Shown here: positions 35,384 through 47,399 of the stretch, in pieces | How the letters are laid out: each line of letters starts with the position of its first letter | How positions within the stretch are numbered: position 1 is the stretch's first letter | DNA from: Fasciolopsis buskii | Taxonomy: Eukaryota > Platyhelminthes > Trematoda > Plagiorchiida > Fasciolidae | Direction: 5' to 3' | NCBI GenBank assembly: GCA_008360955.1 | Contig: LUCM01008873.1 | Location: 170,638-234,637 of the forward strand | Length of the DNA stretch: 64,000 nt | The notes under the pieces: model-generated | Seen by the model: the letters and a program-made list of their open reading frames with translations, nothing else | Told to the model about the DNA's origin: nothing | The model's database searches: none | Translations under genes and position numbers: made by a program

Positions 35384-38120
35384 TTATAGTAAGTTGCTCA
35401 GGATTTCGACTAAGACACGGTCAATGTTTGTCAAGATGCGTGCTGAATATGGGACAGTGGAGTTCCCATAGATAATCATTCTAGAGGGCATGGAATGAAA
35501 AGCGGATCGCGTTGAAATATGACACTTCGAACGATCGTTGTGTAAATGATGTATAGGATCTGAAAGAATTTTGTGAGCAAATTTCTTGCCTGCTGATAAG
35601 TGCTGATCACATAGATTGAAGGACAATTCAGTTAGTGGTGGGAAAGACACTCGGCTAATAATTGATAGTCCCCGGTGAAGAATTTTGAAGTCTTTTTTAA
35701 GAAAACCTTGAAAAATGACAGGAGAACAGTAAAGCAGGATTGGAAAAACACATTGGTACATAAATCGGGAGATGGTGCTTTGGTTCACATTGTAGTGTCG
35801 GAATTTTCTGATTTGAAATGTCAACCGTCAGAGATTCTTTACACAGGTAGAAATGCCAGAAGTCCACTTCAGATGTTCATCAATAAGAACTCCTAGATAT
35901 TTTACAGAATCAAACCTGGTAAGTGTTTTCGAGTTGATGGAAGACGTCTCGGATGAGTAGGTTGACCGAGAGAGAGAGAGAGAACAGACATTCGAAACAT
36001 TTAGATATGTTGAGAGTAAAGCCAGCTCGTGCAGAGAAATCGTAAACGGAAGATAAATTGTTGGAAATAGTTTGAAAATCATCGTTGTTCTAAACGGCTG
36101 GAGAGAGGGCAACATCATCAGCATACTTAAACAGATGCCACAGTGACCTGGCTGATAGGTCTCTGATGCAAGTGAAGAAGAGAAACGGTGAAAGAAAAGC
36201 ACCCTGTAGCACTCCTGAGTTGTTGATCAACGGTTTTGAAGTCTTATCGTCCATTCGTGTGCCATGCTAATAAAGGCGTAGAACAACCAAATATTTCCAG
36301 TTTGCGAAGCAGAGACCGTGGGAAAGAATCAAATTCCGACGAATAGTCTAGAAAGGCACGACGGACGGATTTTTTAATGTGTTTAAAGACGCACAAATGT
36401 GGTGACTGAGGGAGGCGACAGCATCCAAAGTGGACCTGTTAGATTTATAGGCAAACTGTAAAGGGTCGTCAGGAGAATATATGGAAGAACGCAGGTGCTT
36501 AAGTATAACACGCTTCGTCAGTTTTAGGCCAGAAGATGTTAGGGCGATAGGGCGAAAAGTTTTCATAAAGCAGTAGAACTGTCACACTTAGGGATGGAAA
36601 TAATAGTGACGGGTCTCCAGTATAGAAGACGAGCTTGGTGATGAGCTACTCAGGGAATCAAATACATCGGTCAGGGCCACAGCACCATGCCATGAAACAG
36701 CTGAAGACAGACTATCAGGACCAACTGCTGTGGTAATTTTAGTGGTACGGAGAAGTTCGAGTACCTCTGCCCTAGAAAAACCTGTAACTGTCATATCACC
36801 ACCATGTCCATATTTGGTCTGGGTATAAGTGAAAGGATGGACGAAAGCACGATTGACGCTGTCGACATCCGCAGAATACTTCGCATGTTTTTTTACTTCC
36901 CACAAAACAGACGAATGCCTTGCCGCATTGTTGTTACTACCCAACAGTTGGCTGGTAAATGTAGTGTCAAGGCGTCGGATTTCAGCCTTTATTAGGTTGG
37001 AAATTCACCACGCTTGTGTTATTACGAGATTGGTAGAAGTGCTCCTTGCGTCTTCTAAGAGATTTCAGTATCTGGGAGGAGATACGGTGACGAATAGTGT
37101 TTCTGAGGGGCAGCAAATATCAAAGACTGCGTTGGCCGTCTCTGTGAAAAGTCTGACAGCGTCATTGAGCAGGGGTTCAAAAGCGAAACAGGCAGATGCA
37201 AGTGAAAGGGATTTCTGGAGAAGAACGAGATTGTTGTATGAAAAGTTACGGAGACGAACTCGGATTTGATCGGTTCGCCTGAATGAATGGAAAGTTGGCC
37301 TATAGCATATCTTGGGCCTTAACAAAGCAGAAAATGATTACTACTTGTAGTTGGAGCGCGCAGTTTCAGGGCAAACAACTCACGGTGGTTGGTAATAACT
37401 CTATCTAAATTGGAAGCGCCTCCGGTGGGAGAAACGCCGAGATCAGTCAAATCAAACAAAATCAGTGGTAGGATAGATGCATGAATGAAATGACCCACGA
37501 TAATATGCAGGCTATCCTCAAGTAGAGGAACAACAAATACCAAAAAAAAGTTGAAAAAAGACGCGACATTTTGTTGTGAGCTAAAAGGGGCAATGTATAA
37601 ATTCGTTATGGTAGTGCTGGTATGGCCAGAAAACCTAGGATGAAACTGTGTCACGAGACCGTCAATTCCGTTTAGCGAGTGCTTATATATAACTTTGGAC
37701 TTGCCGGGCAGAAGGAGTTTATGTGTGTTGCCACATCACCCCCAGTTTTCTTCTTGTCGGAAACTCTGTCCTGTCGATGGAGTCTGAAGCTGTCTATCGA
37801 CACGAGTGAATCAGCGACATCCGAGTTCAGCCACGATTCTTGTATGCAGATGACACCAGTGTGAACATGGATCGGCGATTGAACTGCGAGGAACAGATCC
37901 GACATTTTCGTAAACGGAAAGGAGATGTTGGTATTCAACAATGCCGGGGTGGACATCCTGGCTGGAAGGGTGCATTTAAGAGCTGCCTGCCAGCCAGTAC
38001 GAATGCCTCTTTTAGATCGCTGAGGTGCAGCAATGCGTGATCCCAGCCCCGGATGAGAAACAATGCAACAAAAAACAACGAAATAAGAGTGGCACAGAAT
38101 TGTAACGCAGCCAGTCAAAG
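35384..38120 (-). mobile_element. Broken CR1/Rex1-like LINE: endonuclease plus reverse transcriptase
   Basis: On the minus strand the parts occur in the right order across several frames. The AP-type endonuclease starts near 37990 (CIQESWLNSDVADSLVSI, then HRQDRVSDKKKTGGDV) and continues at 37319-37654 (IIVGHFIHAS, DLGVSPTGGASNLDRVITNH). A linker follows at 36588-36830 (TTAVGPDSLSSAVSWHGAVA). The reverse transcriptase has FRPIALTS (about 36540), PLQFAYKSNRSTLDAVASL, NNSGVLQGAFLSPFLF (about 36170-36220), FKYADDVALSP with the catalytic YADD at 36114-36125, and VKYLGVLIDEHLKWTSGI. The C-terminal part at 35384-35824 has the PILLYCSPVIF segment of this clade. Stops and frameshifts break it into at least six frames, so it is inactive. 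The clade is judged from memory of motif style. The 5' limit may extend past 38120. Confidence 0.82.
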
Positions 38121-39555
38121 GTCGCGCACAAAGTACAGTTCATTTTTCACTTTTACCTTAAGCAGCCGATGTTGTGAGGTAACAACCAAATTCACAGCAT
38201 GTTGGTGCAAGTTTGATGGTTGTGCGAACTGAGCTGAACTGAACCAGTATTTTTAGAGCCGGAAACTTGTATGTTTGGTCATGACGTCTTTCTCGAATTC
38301 GCGACCAAAAGGTTAAACCGAGAACCTTGAACTTCAACCAATACCAAGTGGAACGTTCCCCTCCCGTCGGCGCCCAGTGGCAACAAACCGGATCTCCAGG
38401 TCCGCACAACAAATGCATTCTGATCCCGTGTTAAGTGTCACTGTCATTAACTGACTCGGCCCTAGTAGAATTTCAGTAGCACAGCTTATCAAAGGGCTTA
38501 ATATGGTTAAGTCCTCTAAAAGAACAAAGAATTTGTTCCCAGCTGTTGAAGACCCACAAATATTTAGTTAATTTGATTAAGCTGGATAATGAGTTGGCTC
38601 ACGTTACAGTAGACAACAAACGTGTTAGTGTCTGCTTACAAAAACTGTTCCCAGAGTTTTAATGACTTCGGATATTTTGGTTGAACAATCGTTCTACGTT
38701 CTATCATCTCTTCTGTCGAATTCACGTGATTCCAGCATACTTCTGCCAATTCGTATGCCCGTTCCTTGGATGTGTGCAAAAATAAGCGGCAACAATTTTC
38801 AGGCCTAATGAATTGCGTTGAAATAAAAAAAAATATACAATACTTTCTTACTATCACAGTCTCAGCTTAGATGATACGAACGAAGTTCCCATCTCTCCGC
38901 TTTTTTTCTCTGTCTGAGCCTAGTGTTCCGACACACGAAGCTACCTAATAGTCCATTGATCGTCACTGGTCGCCCAATTTCTAGTCGTTTAAGCTCTGTT
39001 CTTTTCAGACTATGATTTGCACATCAGTCTTGAGAGTTGAATCTCCGGTTTTCTAGCCGTGTTTCATGAATATCTTAATTTCTCTGGATTCATGTGTTTG
39101 GATTTGTTACACACAACTGACAAACAACGATCGCAAGCGTTTAACAATTTCAATCAAAATGTGTATCTGAACGGTATGTTCGCGCCAAAGATTGCCTGGG
39201 CAGGAAGTTTGAAATGACTATTTCTAACAGGTAAATGTTATTGGCAATAGAACCTGTTTTCAGTTCCGTGGTCAATTTGAGTTTGAACACTTTCACCGCG
39301 TATCGGGTCGTTCCATTAGCGCCTCGTTTACATCAAGTTCACTGGTGTGACGATTCCCGGTCCTGGTAAACACTGGTCAGACTAGCTATCTGAGTGGCCA
39401 TCAAATGTGACTACCGTTTGGGCAATTTGTCCGTGATGATATAACAATAAATGAACAGTCTGTCTGATTAACATGTCTGTGACTATCTATAATAATTTGT
39501 AATGCGAACCTGGATATGCAGTGCACCCAGTATACACAGACAACAACTACTAGAA

Positions 39556-39575
39556 ATAGTAGTAGCAGTAGTAGC

Positions 39576-39624
<49 letters not shown>

Positions 39625-39638
39625 ATAGTAGCAGTAGT
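39556..39638. repeat. AGT trinucleotide microsatellite
   Basis: AGT units with a few AGC changes, fading into degenerate GTA-rich sequence until about 39735. Confidence 0.93.
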
Positions 39639-41309
39639 TGTTATAATGACAGTATTAGCAGTTACTGTGGTAGAGGTAGTGGTAACAATGAAAGTTATAG
39701 TACTAGTTGTAGTTGTGGTAGTAGTAGTAACAATAGCAATCGAACCTCAAAGTACTTGAACGATTAAAACAAGCGCTGTCGAACTGTAACGCGAACTGTA
39801 CTCAGAGGAACCTGTACTAGAATGTATCCGGTAAGTCGGCTTAAAAATCACACTCGGAGTTCAGTTCTAACCCTCAAATTGGGAAATGAATCAAAGTCAG
39901 TTTCTAGATGACAGCCTACTGATTGCTGTGCATACATTCCTGGCTTGGACCTTATACGCAAAACCCATATCGGATGAACTTAAAAGGAACATAAATGGAT
40001 TTTTCTTGACAGATGCATGTTAAGCTAGTCTTATAAAAGAATGACTACTAATTAACCGTAAAATAGCGGAACTGCCCATTAGGCATGACTCACTTCTGAC
40101 GTATTCACTAGTGGCACGTCAATCGAAGACTGGCTCAACAGGCTGTCACGGTGAATTGGGAACATATCAAAAGAATCCCGTGAACTAGACGTTGGTTCTA
40201 ACAAACAAATGCTTTGGTCTTTTCCATCTTATTTGGTGCACCTCATTGCACTGAACGAAATCGGTTGAAGTCAAGGTCATTCTATCCTCGGCGTGGTGAG
40301 GGAATCAACCGAGTGCGCTTGACGAAAGAGTTGTCAAACAGACAAAATTTAGGTTGGCGAATTAGAGCGCGGAAAAATTCGAACTAATTTGGAACATTAT
40401 TAATTCAGCATGATAATTACCCAACCCGTACTGTGGAGCTACAAGAAATAAACCTAGTTTATTTGTCATACAGCATACATGGACGTGGTAGAAAGAGCAT
40501 GGACCCTTAGAATCCTTGGTATCCACTACACATGGCAGAAAAAATCGGCTGGACTGCTACAGAACTAGATAAGATCTCGTTAGGTCAGTGTACAGTGGTC
40601 AGGTGACAGCGAATTGGCATACCCCAACAAAGCGACTGGACCCTCTAACCGTTTTGGGGGCAACACATTTCTAATCCACGTGACCACGGCTGTGTTACAG
40701 ATTTGCTCCGAATAAACATTTAGCGCTACTTTGAAAAACTATGTCAGTGATAAATTGGATGTATAAAACTAACTGAGTGCAAGATCAGACTGTAGTGATT
40801 GGCTCAGTTGTCCGAGAATGACCGAGACAGACACGCTATGTGGTTAACTATGTGATTAACTAAATCATTATCGCAGTTAGTGTAAATCACAAAAGACGAA
40901 CGTTTGATTGTGTATTCTAAACGCCTGACAACGTAATTTGACCTGTCAAAGACCCACTTAAGCCTAGATGACTCCCTTAGGTCTTATCAACTTTTCTAGT
41001 ATCCGCGCTTTAATTGGGAACAAAGTGAATTGATTAATGGAAGAGGACACATCACAAACGCTAGATCTTTTTGTTTTACGAATTCTTAAAGAAAATGTCA
41101 CACAGGGTTTGATGAATATCAAGTAATCTTATAAAAGTTAAAGAAAAATCAGTAATAACACTGATAAATTGCTTCACCTCCCATCTAGACACCAGCCAAA
41201 TTTTTATGGTGAGGGAAAAATCTATCAAAACATACCTGAAATCGAAACAAACAACAAATCACGTTGCACCTAACGACAAGTACTGGTTTCCAAAGCCTTT
41301 ATCATTACT

Positions 41310-41515
41310 TAGGCTACTGGCGAAGAAGTCATCTATCAGTAGGAGTCGATTGCTAATGACTAAGGCGTTCGACTCAAAATCATTCGCCTCGGATTCACGT
41401 GCCAGCTTGGGCGCGGTAGATATGCACTGATGATGATTCCTAACAAGGATGAAATAGCTGTACAATATTTCCATGGTTCTTTCATATGGGGTTGAACGTT
41501 GATATCGCATGGTGG
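41310..41515 (+). mobile_element. SINE copy 3 (tRNA-like, best CTGATGA core)
   Basis: Begins GGCTACTGGCGAAGAAGTCA as in copy 2 but lacks its middle 110 bases. The tRNA-like part (CTAATGACTAAGGCGTTCGA, then CCTCGGATTCACG) leads to CTGATGA at 41427-41433, TTCC-TAACAA-GGAT and GAAATAGC at 41451. It ends with the common tail TTGATATCGCATGG. The order is that of a hammerhead core (CUGAUGA, stem II, GAAA), decayed by one pair in stem II. Confidence 0.7.
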
Positions 41516-41659
41516 ATCACTTCATGCGAATCAAATTACGCTTAATGAATACTATTCAAAGCCCTATCATATGGAAGATAAACTAAGAATGATAAATTAC
41601 TATTTTATTTTGTCGACAAGCTAAAATTCTTGTTTTTGGTCACGGAATTGTCTTTTTAG

Positions 41660-41952
41660 AACATCAACAATTGGACTTGGCATTGTGCTCAAGTGCAGGA
41701 GAAGCTCACGGATGATTTGGTCTACCCCAAACCACCCGAATTTAAACATCCGGTACCGCGAACCGGTTGTTTCGGTGATGGTCCCGGAAAGTTGAATGTC
41801 ACTGAGGGCTCGTTATGTTTTTCCAGTCGGAATTTTGAACCAAAATTGAGATACCGAATGGAAGTTCGTGGTACAAGTGATGACGGTCGAAGTTCCGTGG
41901 CCGTGATTGATTTGATCACACAAGCCGGTACCGTTCCGACAGTCCATGTGAG
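41660..41952 (+). CDS. Polycystin-1-like exon (h): REJ region with WTWHC motif
   Basis: Acceptor TTGTCTTTTTAG ends at 41659 and donor GTCAGT begins at 41953. Phase is zero in and two bases out. It starts NINNWTWHCAQVQEKLTDDL. A W-x-W-x-C (or Y-x-W-x-C) block followed by spaced cysteines is a conserved feature of REJ domains, and here further cysteines come in RTGCFGDGPGK and EGSLCFSSRNF. The strand LRYRMEVRGTSDDGRSSVAV is the usual 'Y.f.l.v...gR.s' pattern. Two N-x-T/S sites (NWT, NVT) fit an extracellular location. Confidence 0.9.
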
Positions 41953-43093
41953 GTCAGTTGCTCCATAAGAGATAGTGCTTTGGTGAACTCTTGTGTTAGG
42001 TTAACGTTTCTAAACCTCAATTTCTCCAATGACAATTTCCATCTATCTTGAGTCCCACTTTCGCGGAGAAGAGTCATAGTCAATATTCAAGGTCAGATCT
42101 TCGATATGTTTATACCAAAAGAATTCACACACGTGTATCAAGAGTGGGACACGTGTGGAACAATTCAAGGGCACATTGTGAAACGGTCCCAGTAGAGCTA
42201 TGAGTGCGGATGCTTTGACAAAAGAGAATAGTATTATTACTCCGAGAGGAAGAGCAAAATTGCCCATTGAGTGGCTCGTTTAGTGATTAAATGAACGAAT
42301 GAATAGACACATGCCAAGACAACGAATTAACACCTGCCATGTGGTGAACAGTTAGGCGGTGGGACTAGTAGAAAGTTAGAAACTTTTCCCCATGTGGATC
42401 AGATGGTCAGCTTGCCCACTGTGAAACCACGAAAGCACTGTACAATTGTCTTGTCAAACTACGCAGGAATCGTCAGCAGCATGCACATCCACTCCACCTC
42501 TAATTGAGGCGCTAGCTGGGGATGGACGATTGTGAATCGAGGGCCTTAACCGTCATGTTAGCTCGACAGGCTCTTAACAGTACACTTCTATTGCATTCTA
42601 ACAAAACTAGAATGACTGTCTTGATTCTTTCACGTACGTTGGCCGAATAGACTATAATCAATTAGTTTTAATTACATCACAGCCTACTGCAGTCTCATTT
42701 GGGCCCTTATATTATCGAAATGGAAGGGGTTTCCACAAAATAGCAGAATTGGTTCACATTCGAAGTTGGATTGTTTATTTTACTTTTGTACCCTGCCCAA
42801 ATAAATGAATTTATCCAAGTATATGCGACGTATTGGGAACAGATTTATTCAGATTTTGACCAATTTAACTCAAACTAAATGATCGACCATGTAACATGGT
42901 AATCATTGAATGGTGGCGTCTTGCTGACAAGATAAATGATGTTGACGCTCAACAGAGAGAAAGGTTTATTTCTTTGTGAAAATTGCTTTGTATCGCTATT
43001 TTTGCGGGAATTTCATCCACACGGCTTTTTGCCAGACACGGACGGTATAGTCCGCGTATGACCTAACACATGTTTTTTGATACTTTATTCCAG
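41953..43093. other. Intron, 1.1 kb
   Basis: Intron between exons (h) and (i). No repeat, RNA or element was recognised. Confidence 0.7.
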
Positions 43094-43308
43094 ATGTACT
43101 ATCCCCAGTCTCTGTCGCACACCACCGGCAGGTGTCACGGACAATATTGCATGGGGTGTGGCTCAATCTGACGATTTATATTTGGAAGCAAGCGTATCCG
43201 GCATACCAAGATCGGCAACGATCACCTATTCGTGGGATCTTCGAATGATGTATCCTACCACTGTGGGACCGATACTATCCAAACCCGTTGTATCCTACTA
43301 CACCGAGG
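43094..43308 (+). CDS. Polycystin-1-like exon (i): REJ region
   Basis: Acceptor CTTTATTCCAG ends at 43093 and donor GTAAGT starts at 43309. Phase is one base in (completing Arg) and one base out. It reads CTIPSLCRTPPAGVTDNIAW, then SDDLYLEASVSGIPRSATIT and YSWDLRMMYPTT. The Y-S-W-D strand after a 'sxxlxLxaxvsg' strand repeats the Ig-like fold pattern seen in REJ modules. The joined codons on both sides are open. The frame stops two codons after the donor, which confirms the exon end. Confidence 0.88.
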
Positions 43309-44798
43309 GTAAGTAGAGACGAGAAAAATTGTCCTTTCTACGGGTTGAAACAGCCGACCGGTGAACAAGTGCTCACAATTCTCGACCTACTGGCAGAAGT
43401 ACAGTTGGTTTGTCAGCAGTTGGGTAAAACAGGGAATCGTTATGTTCAAGGTGCATTTTGTTTCGTACTAGTATTAAATGTTACCTGTGGAGAAGTGGAT
43501 TGTTTCAGCAATGCATTGGAGTTAGACAACCAATCAGAGGATTATGAAATTTCAGCGGGCCCAAATCATCTCATAACTGGTCAGCTTTCCCACTTGGTAA
43601 CTCTCAACTGGACGTTACCTACCTACCTTCTTAAAATATTTAAAGGTTGGGCAATTAATCATAAAAACAAGAGACATAATATGATAAAACATTATGATTG
43701 TTCGGACTGATTGGTCAGTCTGCAAAACCTGAAAAAATATATGAATACTTGGACAGTCCAATTTAGGGGAAACATTCCGAAAATATTTGCTTTATTTGAG
43801 AATAACGTTGCTTATTAACAATGGATTACACGCTTTTGTCCCATTGGATAGGTTATCATTTTCTATTCTTGTCAACAGCTTTTTCCTGATCGTTTGAGGA
43901 GTTTTTATTGTGATGTTTTCTAACAAGGGATAGCAATTTGCGTACGGTCATTCGACGTCCAGTCCTGTCCAACATCATTCGAAACAAGTCAAACTAATAC
44001 CGATTGTTCCGTGGTTTGGCATGATAACGGGACCGGAACAAAGGTTCGAGCACGCACATCGGAAATGTTAGTGTTAGCTTCACACACTTAATATAGCCCC
44101 AAATGTCTTTTGAAAGATGGATAACAGCTGAAATCATGCTCCAAAAGTGTACCGCTAGCACACCGAGGGACTGGCACATGCCGTGATCCATTGAACGACA
44201 ACTGATTGACAGACTGATTGATTGGCTGAATGAATGACTGGATGAGTGATATTGGTGAGTGACGGACTGTGGTGACAGGCTAACTGATTTTAGTGGCCGA
44301 CAAACTGACAATGGTGACTGAGTGACTGACTTTTCACCTTTCTATTTTTTCGCCTACTCAACATGAACCCTAGTGACTCAGTTACTATCCTTGCTCAGCG
44401 GCTTAATCAGTGAGCCAGTGGAATAATCAGCTGATCGAACTCCCTGTCAGTGATACGAACGAATGATAAGCCAGTCAATCAGTAACATATTTGCATGACT
44501 TGCCAATGGCCTCCTGAAAAGATTAATTTGCTTCCGAATTAAAGTTATATTCATCATTTTAGTTTTCTATCCTTCTTCATGAAGGACTGATATGTCGCAG
44601 ACAAGAACAGTACAAAAACCAATTGGATTAATACACTTCTCGCGTCAACTACACAGCAAATGAGAGCATTAACTAAAATTGAAAATGTTGACCTACTCGA
44701 CTAGAGAAGCTCCCATACACCTACTACTGGCAAGTAAATCTAAGAATAATGCAACTATTTTATTCTGATTCCCTTTCGACCATGTGATCCTATTTCAG
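43309..44798. other. Intron, 1.5 kb
   Basis: Intron between exons (i) and (j). The region 44180-44480 is rich in short GACTGA/GTGACT words but no periodic repeat was established. No element was recognised. Confidence 0.65.
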
Positions 44799-45044
44799 GC
44801 TCCGACAAGGTGACATTGAAAATAAAGAAAGAGTTTCTCAACTTAGATGAGTCCGCTACCGGTTGTGTGGTTTGTGCAAATGCCAATCATGCGGGAACCG
44901 TGGGAACCAGATGTCTACGTTTTGTCTATCTTCGAGCTCCAACTGACGGGACTTGCACCTATCGAATGGATGGCACCTCGGTCGCATGTATCAGTTGCGT
45001 CGGTTATGCGTCCGATTTTAGTGAACTGGTCTACCAGTATTACT
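44799..45044 (+). CDS. Polycystin-1-like exon (j): cysteine-rich REJ segment
   Basis: Acceptor CCTATTTCAG ends at 44798 and donor GTAAGT starts at 45045. Phase is two in and one out. The incoming codon is Gly and the outgoing codon Leu. The protein has a strand (SDKVTLKIKKEFLNL), then six or seven cysteines in about 50 residues (GCVVCANANHAG, TRCLRFVYLRAP, GTCTYRM, ACISCVGYAS). Two C-x-x-C pairs are unusual in this region and probably form disulfides in the extracellular fold. A second frame is also open here (44847-45062), but only the chosen one keeps phase with both neighbours. Confidence 0.88.
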
Positions 45045-45881
45045 GTAAGTCAAGTGACTTAAATTGGTTTGCTCTTCAATCATGATGACATTTAAAAATT
45101 TAATTTTTTCACAGTGTTGTGTCCCTTGTCTGCGAGTCACATCCACATACGCACATAGAAACACACGTGCACTTTTGAATCTGCCTTACTGTAGATCGTT
45201 CGGAGCAATCAAAATGACATCGCTTTTTGGTTTCACGAAATTTAAGTCGAATATTTGTTTTCTCGGTGCGTGATAATCCAAAATGGTTCGCATCAGTGAC
45301 CCTTTTGGATCACTGGCTTCTTTACATAAAAAAAGTCTACCGCATCATGAAATGTATTCATTAGTGATTCTGATCCCATGACAATCTTATTGCAGTGAAT
45401 TATGTGACTAGTCAAGAAGCTGGACTTTGATAATGAAGCCGGACGTTCATGGGCTTGATAAATTTTTATTTTACCTACTAATAATTATCAGAGTAACACA
45501 CTGGGAAGTGGAACTTAAATTGCCGGAACACTTTTCCCCGATTGTGCCTTTGAACAACTGTGGACATGTGCAAAGCGTCCTGTTCTTTCACCAAACTCAG
45601 AAAGCAGGTCATCCTCGATAAACCAAACGTTCAATGCTTTTTTGATGAGTGTCAATTAAGCTCTGATTTCCGTGTGCACAAGCGACGACTGAAATCCAAT
45701 TCAATGCCTTTTATCACTAAGTAGTGCAAGAAAAGTTTACTTTATCGCTGTCCTTGGTAGTTGTTTTCACTTGGTTGTGCTGTTACTGACACATCTTTCA
45801 TAGCTAACAATCAGTTTTGAATCCCTCAAAAGCTAATCGAAAATCTATTTATTTCCTCCCACGTTTGTTCGATTCTTACAG
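45045..45881. other. Intron, 0.8 kb
   Basis: Intron between exons (j) and (k). No repeat or RNA was recognised. Confidence 0.7.
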
Positions 45882-46030
45882 TGGATACCAAACCTCGCAC
45901 CACGGTAGCGATCGATCAGAATTCAGTTCTGTGTATCAATTTACCGGTCACCAGGGTAACGGTTCCCCTATGCGTAGCTGTTTCGGATAATTATGGAAAT
46001 GTGCTTGAAAATTGTTTCGGCCAAGTCAAC
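45882..46030 (+). CDS. Polycystin-1-like exon (k): end of the REJ fold
   Basis: Acceptor GATTCTTACAG ends at 45881 and donor GTAAGT starts at 46031. Phase is two in and zero out. It reads DTKPRTTVAIDQNSVLCINL, then PLCVAVSDNYGNVLENCFGQ. The V-x-V-s-D-x-Y-G-N-V strand-turn is the common last Ig-like strand pair before the helical part after REJ, and three cysteines continue the disulfide pattern of the previous exon. Splice phases agree on both sides. Confidence 0.87.
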
Positions 46031-46636
46031 GTAAGTCAATCGCTTGATACGAATAGGCAATTGCCACATTCGTCTAGCCCCCGTACTGACGACAGCTGAG
46101 CAAATAGTTTTGAACGTATCACGGACAGAAATTTACTTTGTTGAATCTCTTGTGGAAATAAGATTTCCGTTGGGGGTGGTGCTATCGATCTGCAACAGGC
46201 CGGACATGCTCAGAAAGATTTTAGTACTGATTTTTGTTAGTGTACGCTACATTGAATGACACTATACCAATCATTTTCTACTGTCTGATCAGTTTAACTT
46301 GAAGTATTGGTCACTTTTTTCCCCGTACGCTAATTTACAAATTCCATCTCAGAACATGAACAATAATTCAGTCTAGAATGCAATAAGTTAATCCATTAAT
46401 TAATTAACTTGTCCTAGAATGAGCACAAATCACTACAATAAACTCTTGAATGAGAAATCGAAGAAATGGTCAAATGTCTACAAACAAGACCACCTATTTC
46501 GTTTCACACATATACAGACCATCAAAAATACGATACCGATTGGATACCAAATAGACTGACTAGATGAATCACAAAACGTAATGTTTGTTAAGAGAAAAAT
46601 TGACGGCTGTTGATTGCACTTTCGTTCAACCACTCC

Positions 46637-46746
46637 TCATGGTCTTGCATCTAGCTCTTTGATACTCTTATTGGTGTTTGTACTTGGAGTGGGCTCGACA
46701 ATCCACGCCTCACTCAAGGTTTCGTCGTCACGTACAATTTTGGCGA

Positions 46747-46803
<57 letters not shown>

Positions 46804-47365
46804 ACAGTTGTTTGTTCGCCGAGCCACGCGAATGTTTTATCACCAGTCGAGATGACGTCGTCAGTGCTATGATATTGCGGTGAGTGTTTGGTTGCCATCG
46901 TCCGCCTATAAATGGGTCACCTGGTCTTCTAATCGGTGTTGGCTGGCTGCTCTTGGTGAGGTGAAAGGGTAGAAATGCTACCCAGTTGCTTTGTTCACCT
47001 TCGTCTATTGTTGACATGTTGCGGGATAAATCAATGTCCGTTTCCACAGGCTTGTATTGATTGGCCCTTCGACCGGATGGATAGGTATACGTGATCCACA
47101 GATCGACGTGTCTGTCTATCGATCTTTCCGAGGAGTGCCAAGATTCGAGAAATTCCCTCGAATACTTTTTTCTACCCTGGGCGACGATCCTTACCTTTTC
47201 GAAGTTGAATTTGTGACCTTCCCAGTCTTCGTGAACTGAAATTAGGGAGAGTGGATCGTACCTATTTGTTGCCAATTGGTGCTCATGGACTCGTATCCCG
47301 AGTTTCTTTCCGGTTTGTCCGGTGTACTGTTTTTTGCAGTCTTTGCGGTCGATTTGATAGACACG
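46637..47365 (-). mobile_element. Penelope-like element, GIY-YIG endonuclease part
   Basis: The minus strand from about 47365 reads VYQIDRKDCKKQYTGQTGKK, then VHEHQLATNRYDPL, VHEDWEGHKFNFE and REFLESWHSSERSIDRHVDL. The Y-x-G-Q-T word, the GH-x-F-x-F/W block and the final REFLESW..S...NRH-like block are typical of the C-terminal endonuclease of Penelope-like elements. The frame is open from 47275 to 46637, unusually long for a decayed element. It carries the AT repeat (46749-46801) as an Ile-Tyr run, and the last part is probably not ancestral protein. The neighbouring reverse transcriptase is on the opposite strand. Confidence 0.78.
46749..46801. repeat. AT dinucleotide microsatellite
   Basis: About 26 pure AT units, inside the minus-strand Penelope-like frame. 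Confidence 0.95.
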
Positions 47366-47399
47366 TTAGTTCGATTCATGTCAGCTGTCGGTTCTTTGG

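Larger units (their letters stand above)
33611..41659. other. Intron, 8.0 kb
   Basis: The largest intron, between exons (g) and (h). It holds an antisense LINE (about 35384-38120) with a pentanucleotide tract at its 3' end, an AGT microsatellite (39556-39638) and a SINE copy (41310-41515). No host exon is needed or seen. The minus frame at 38158-38418 lies just upstream of the LINE and could belong to its 5' part, but I do not recognise it. 39740-41300 shows nothing recognisable. Confidence 0.65.

Noticed and set aside
38158..38418. Minus-strand 86-residue frame as a host gene
   Set aside because: No recognised domain; it adjoins the antisense LINE and may be its 5' region.
39502..39767. Val-run and Ser-run frames
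   Set aside because: Produced by the AGT microsatellite.
44847..45062. Second open frame over the 44799 exon
   Set aside because: It does not keep phase with the exons at 43308 and 45882, while the chosen frame does.
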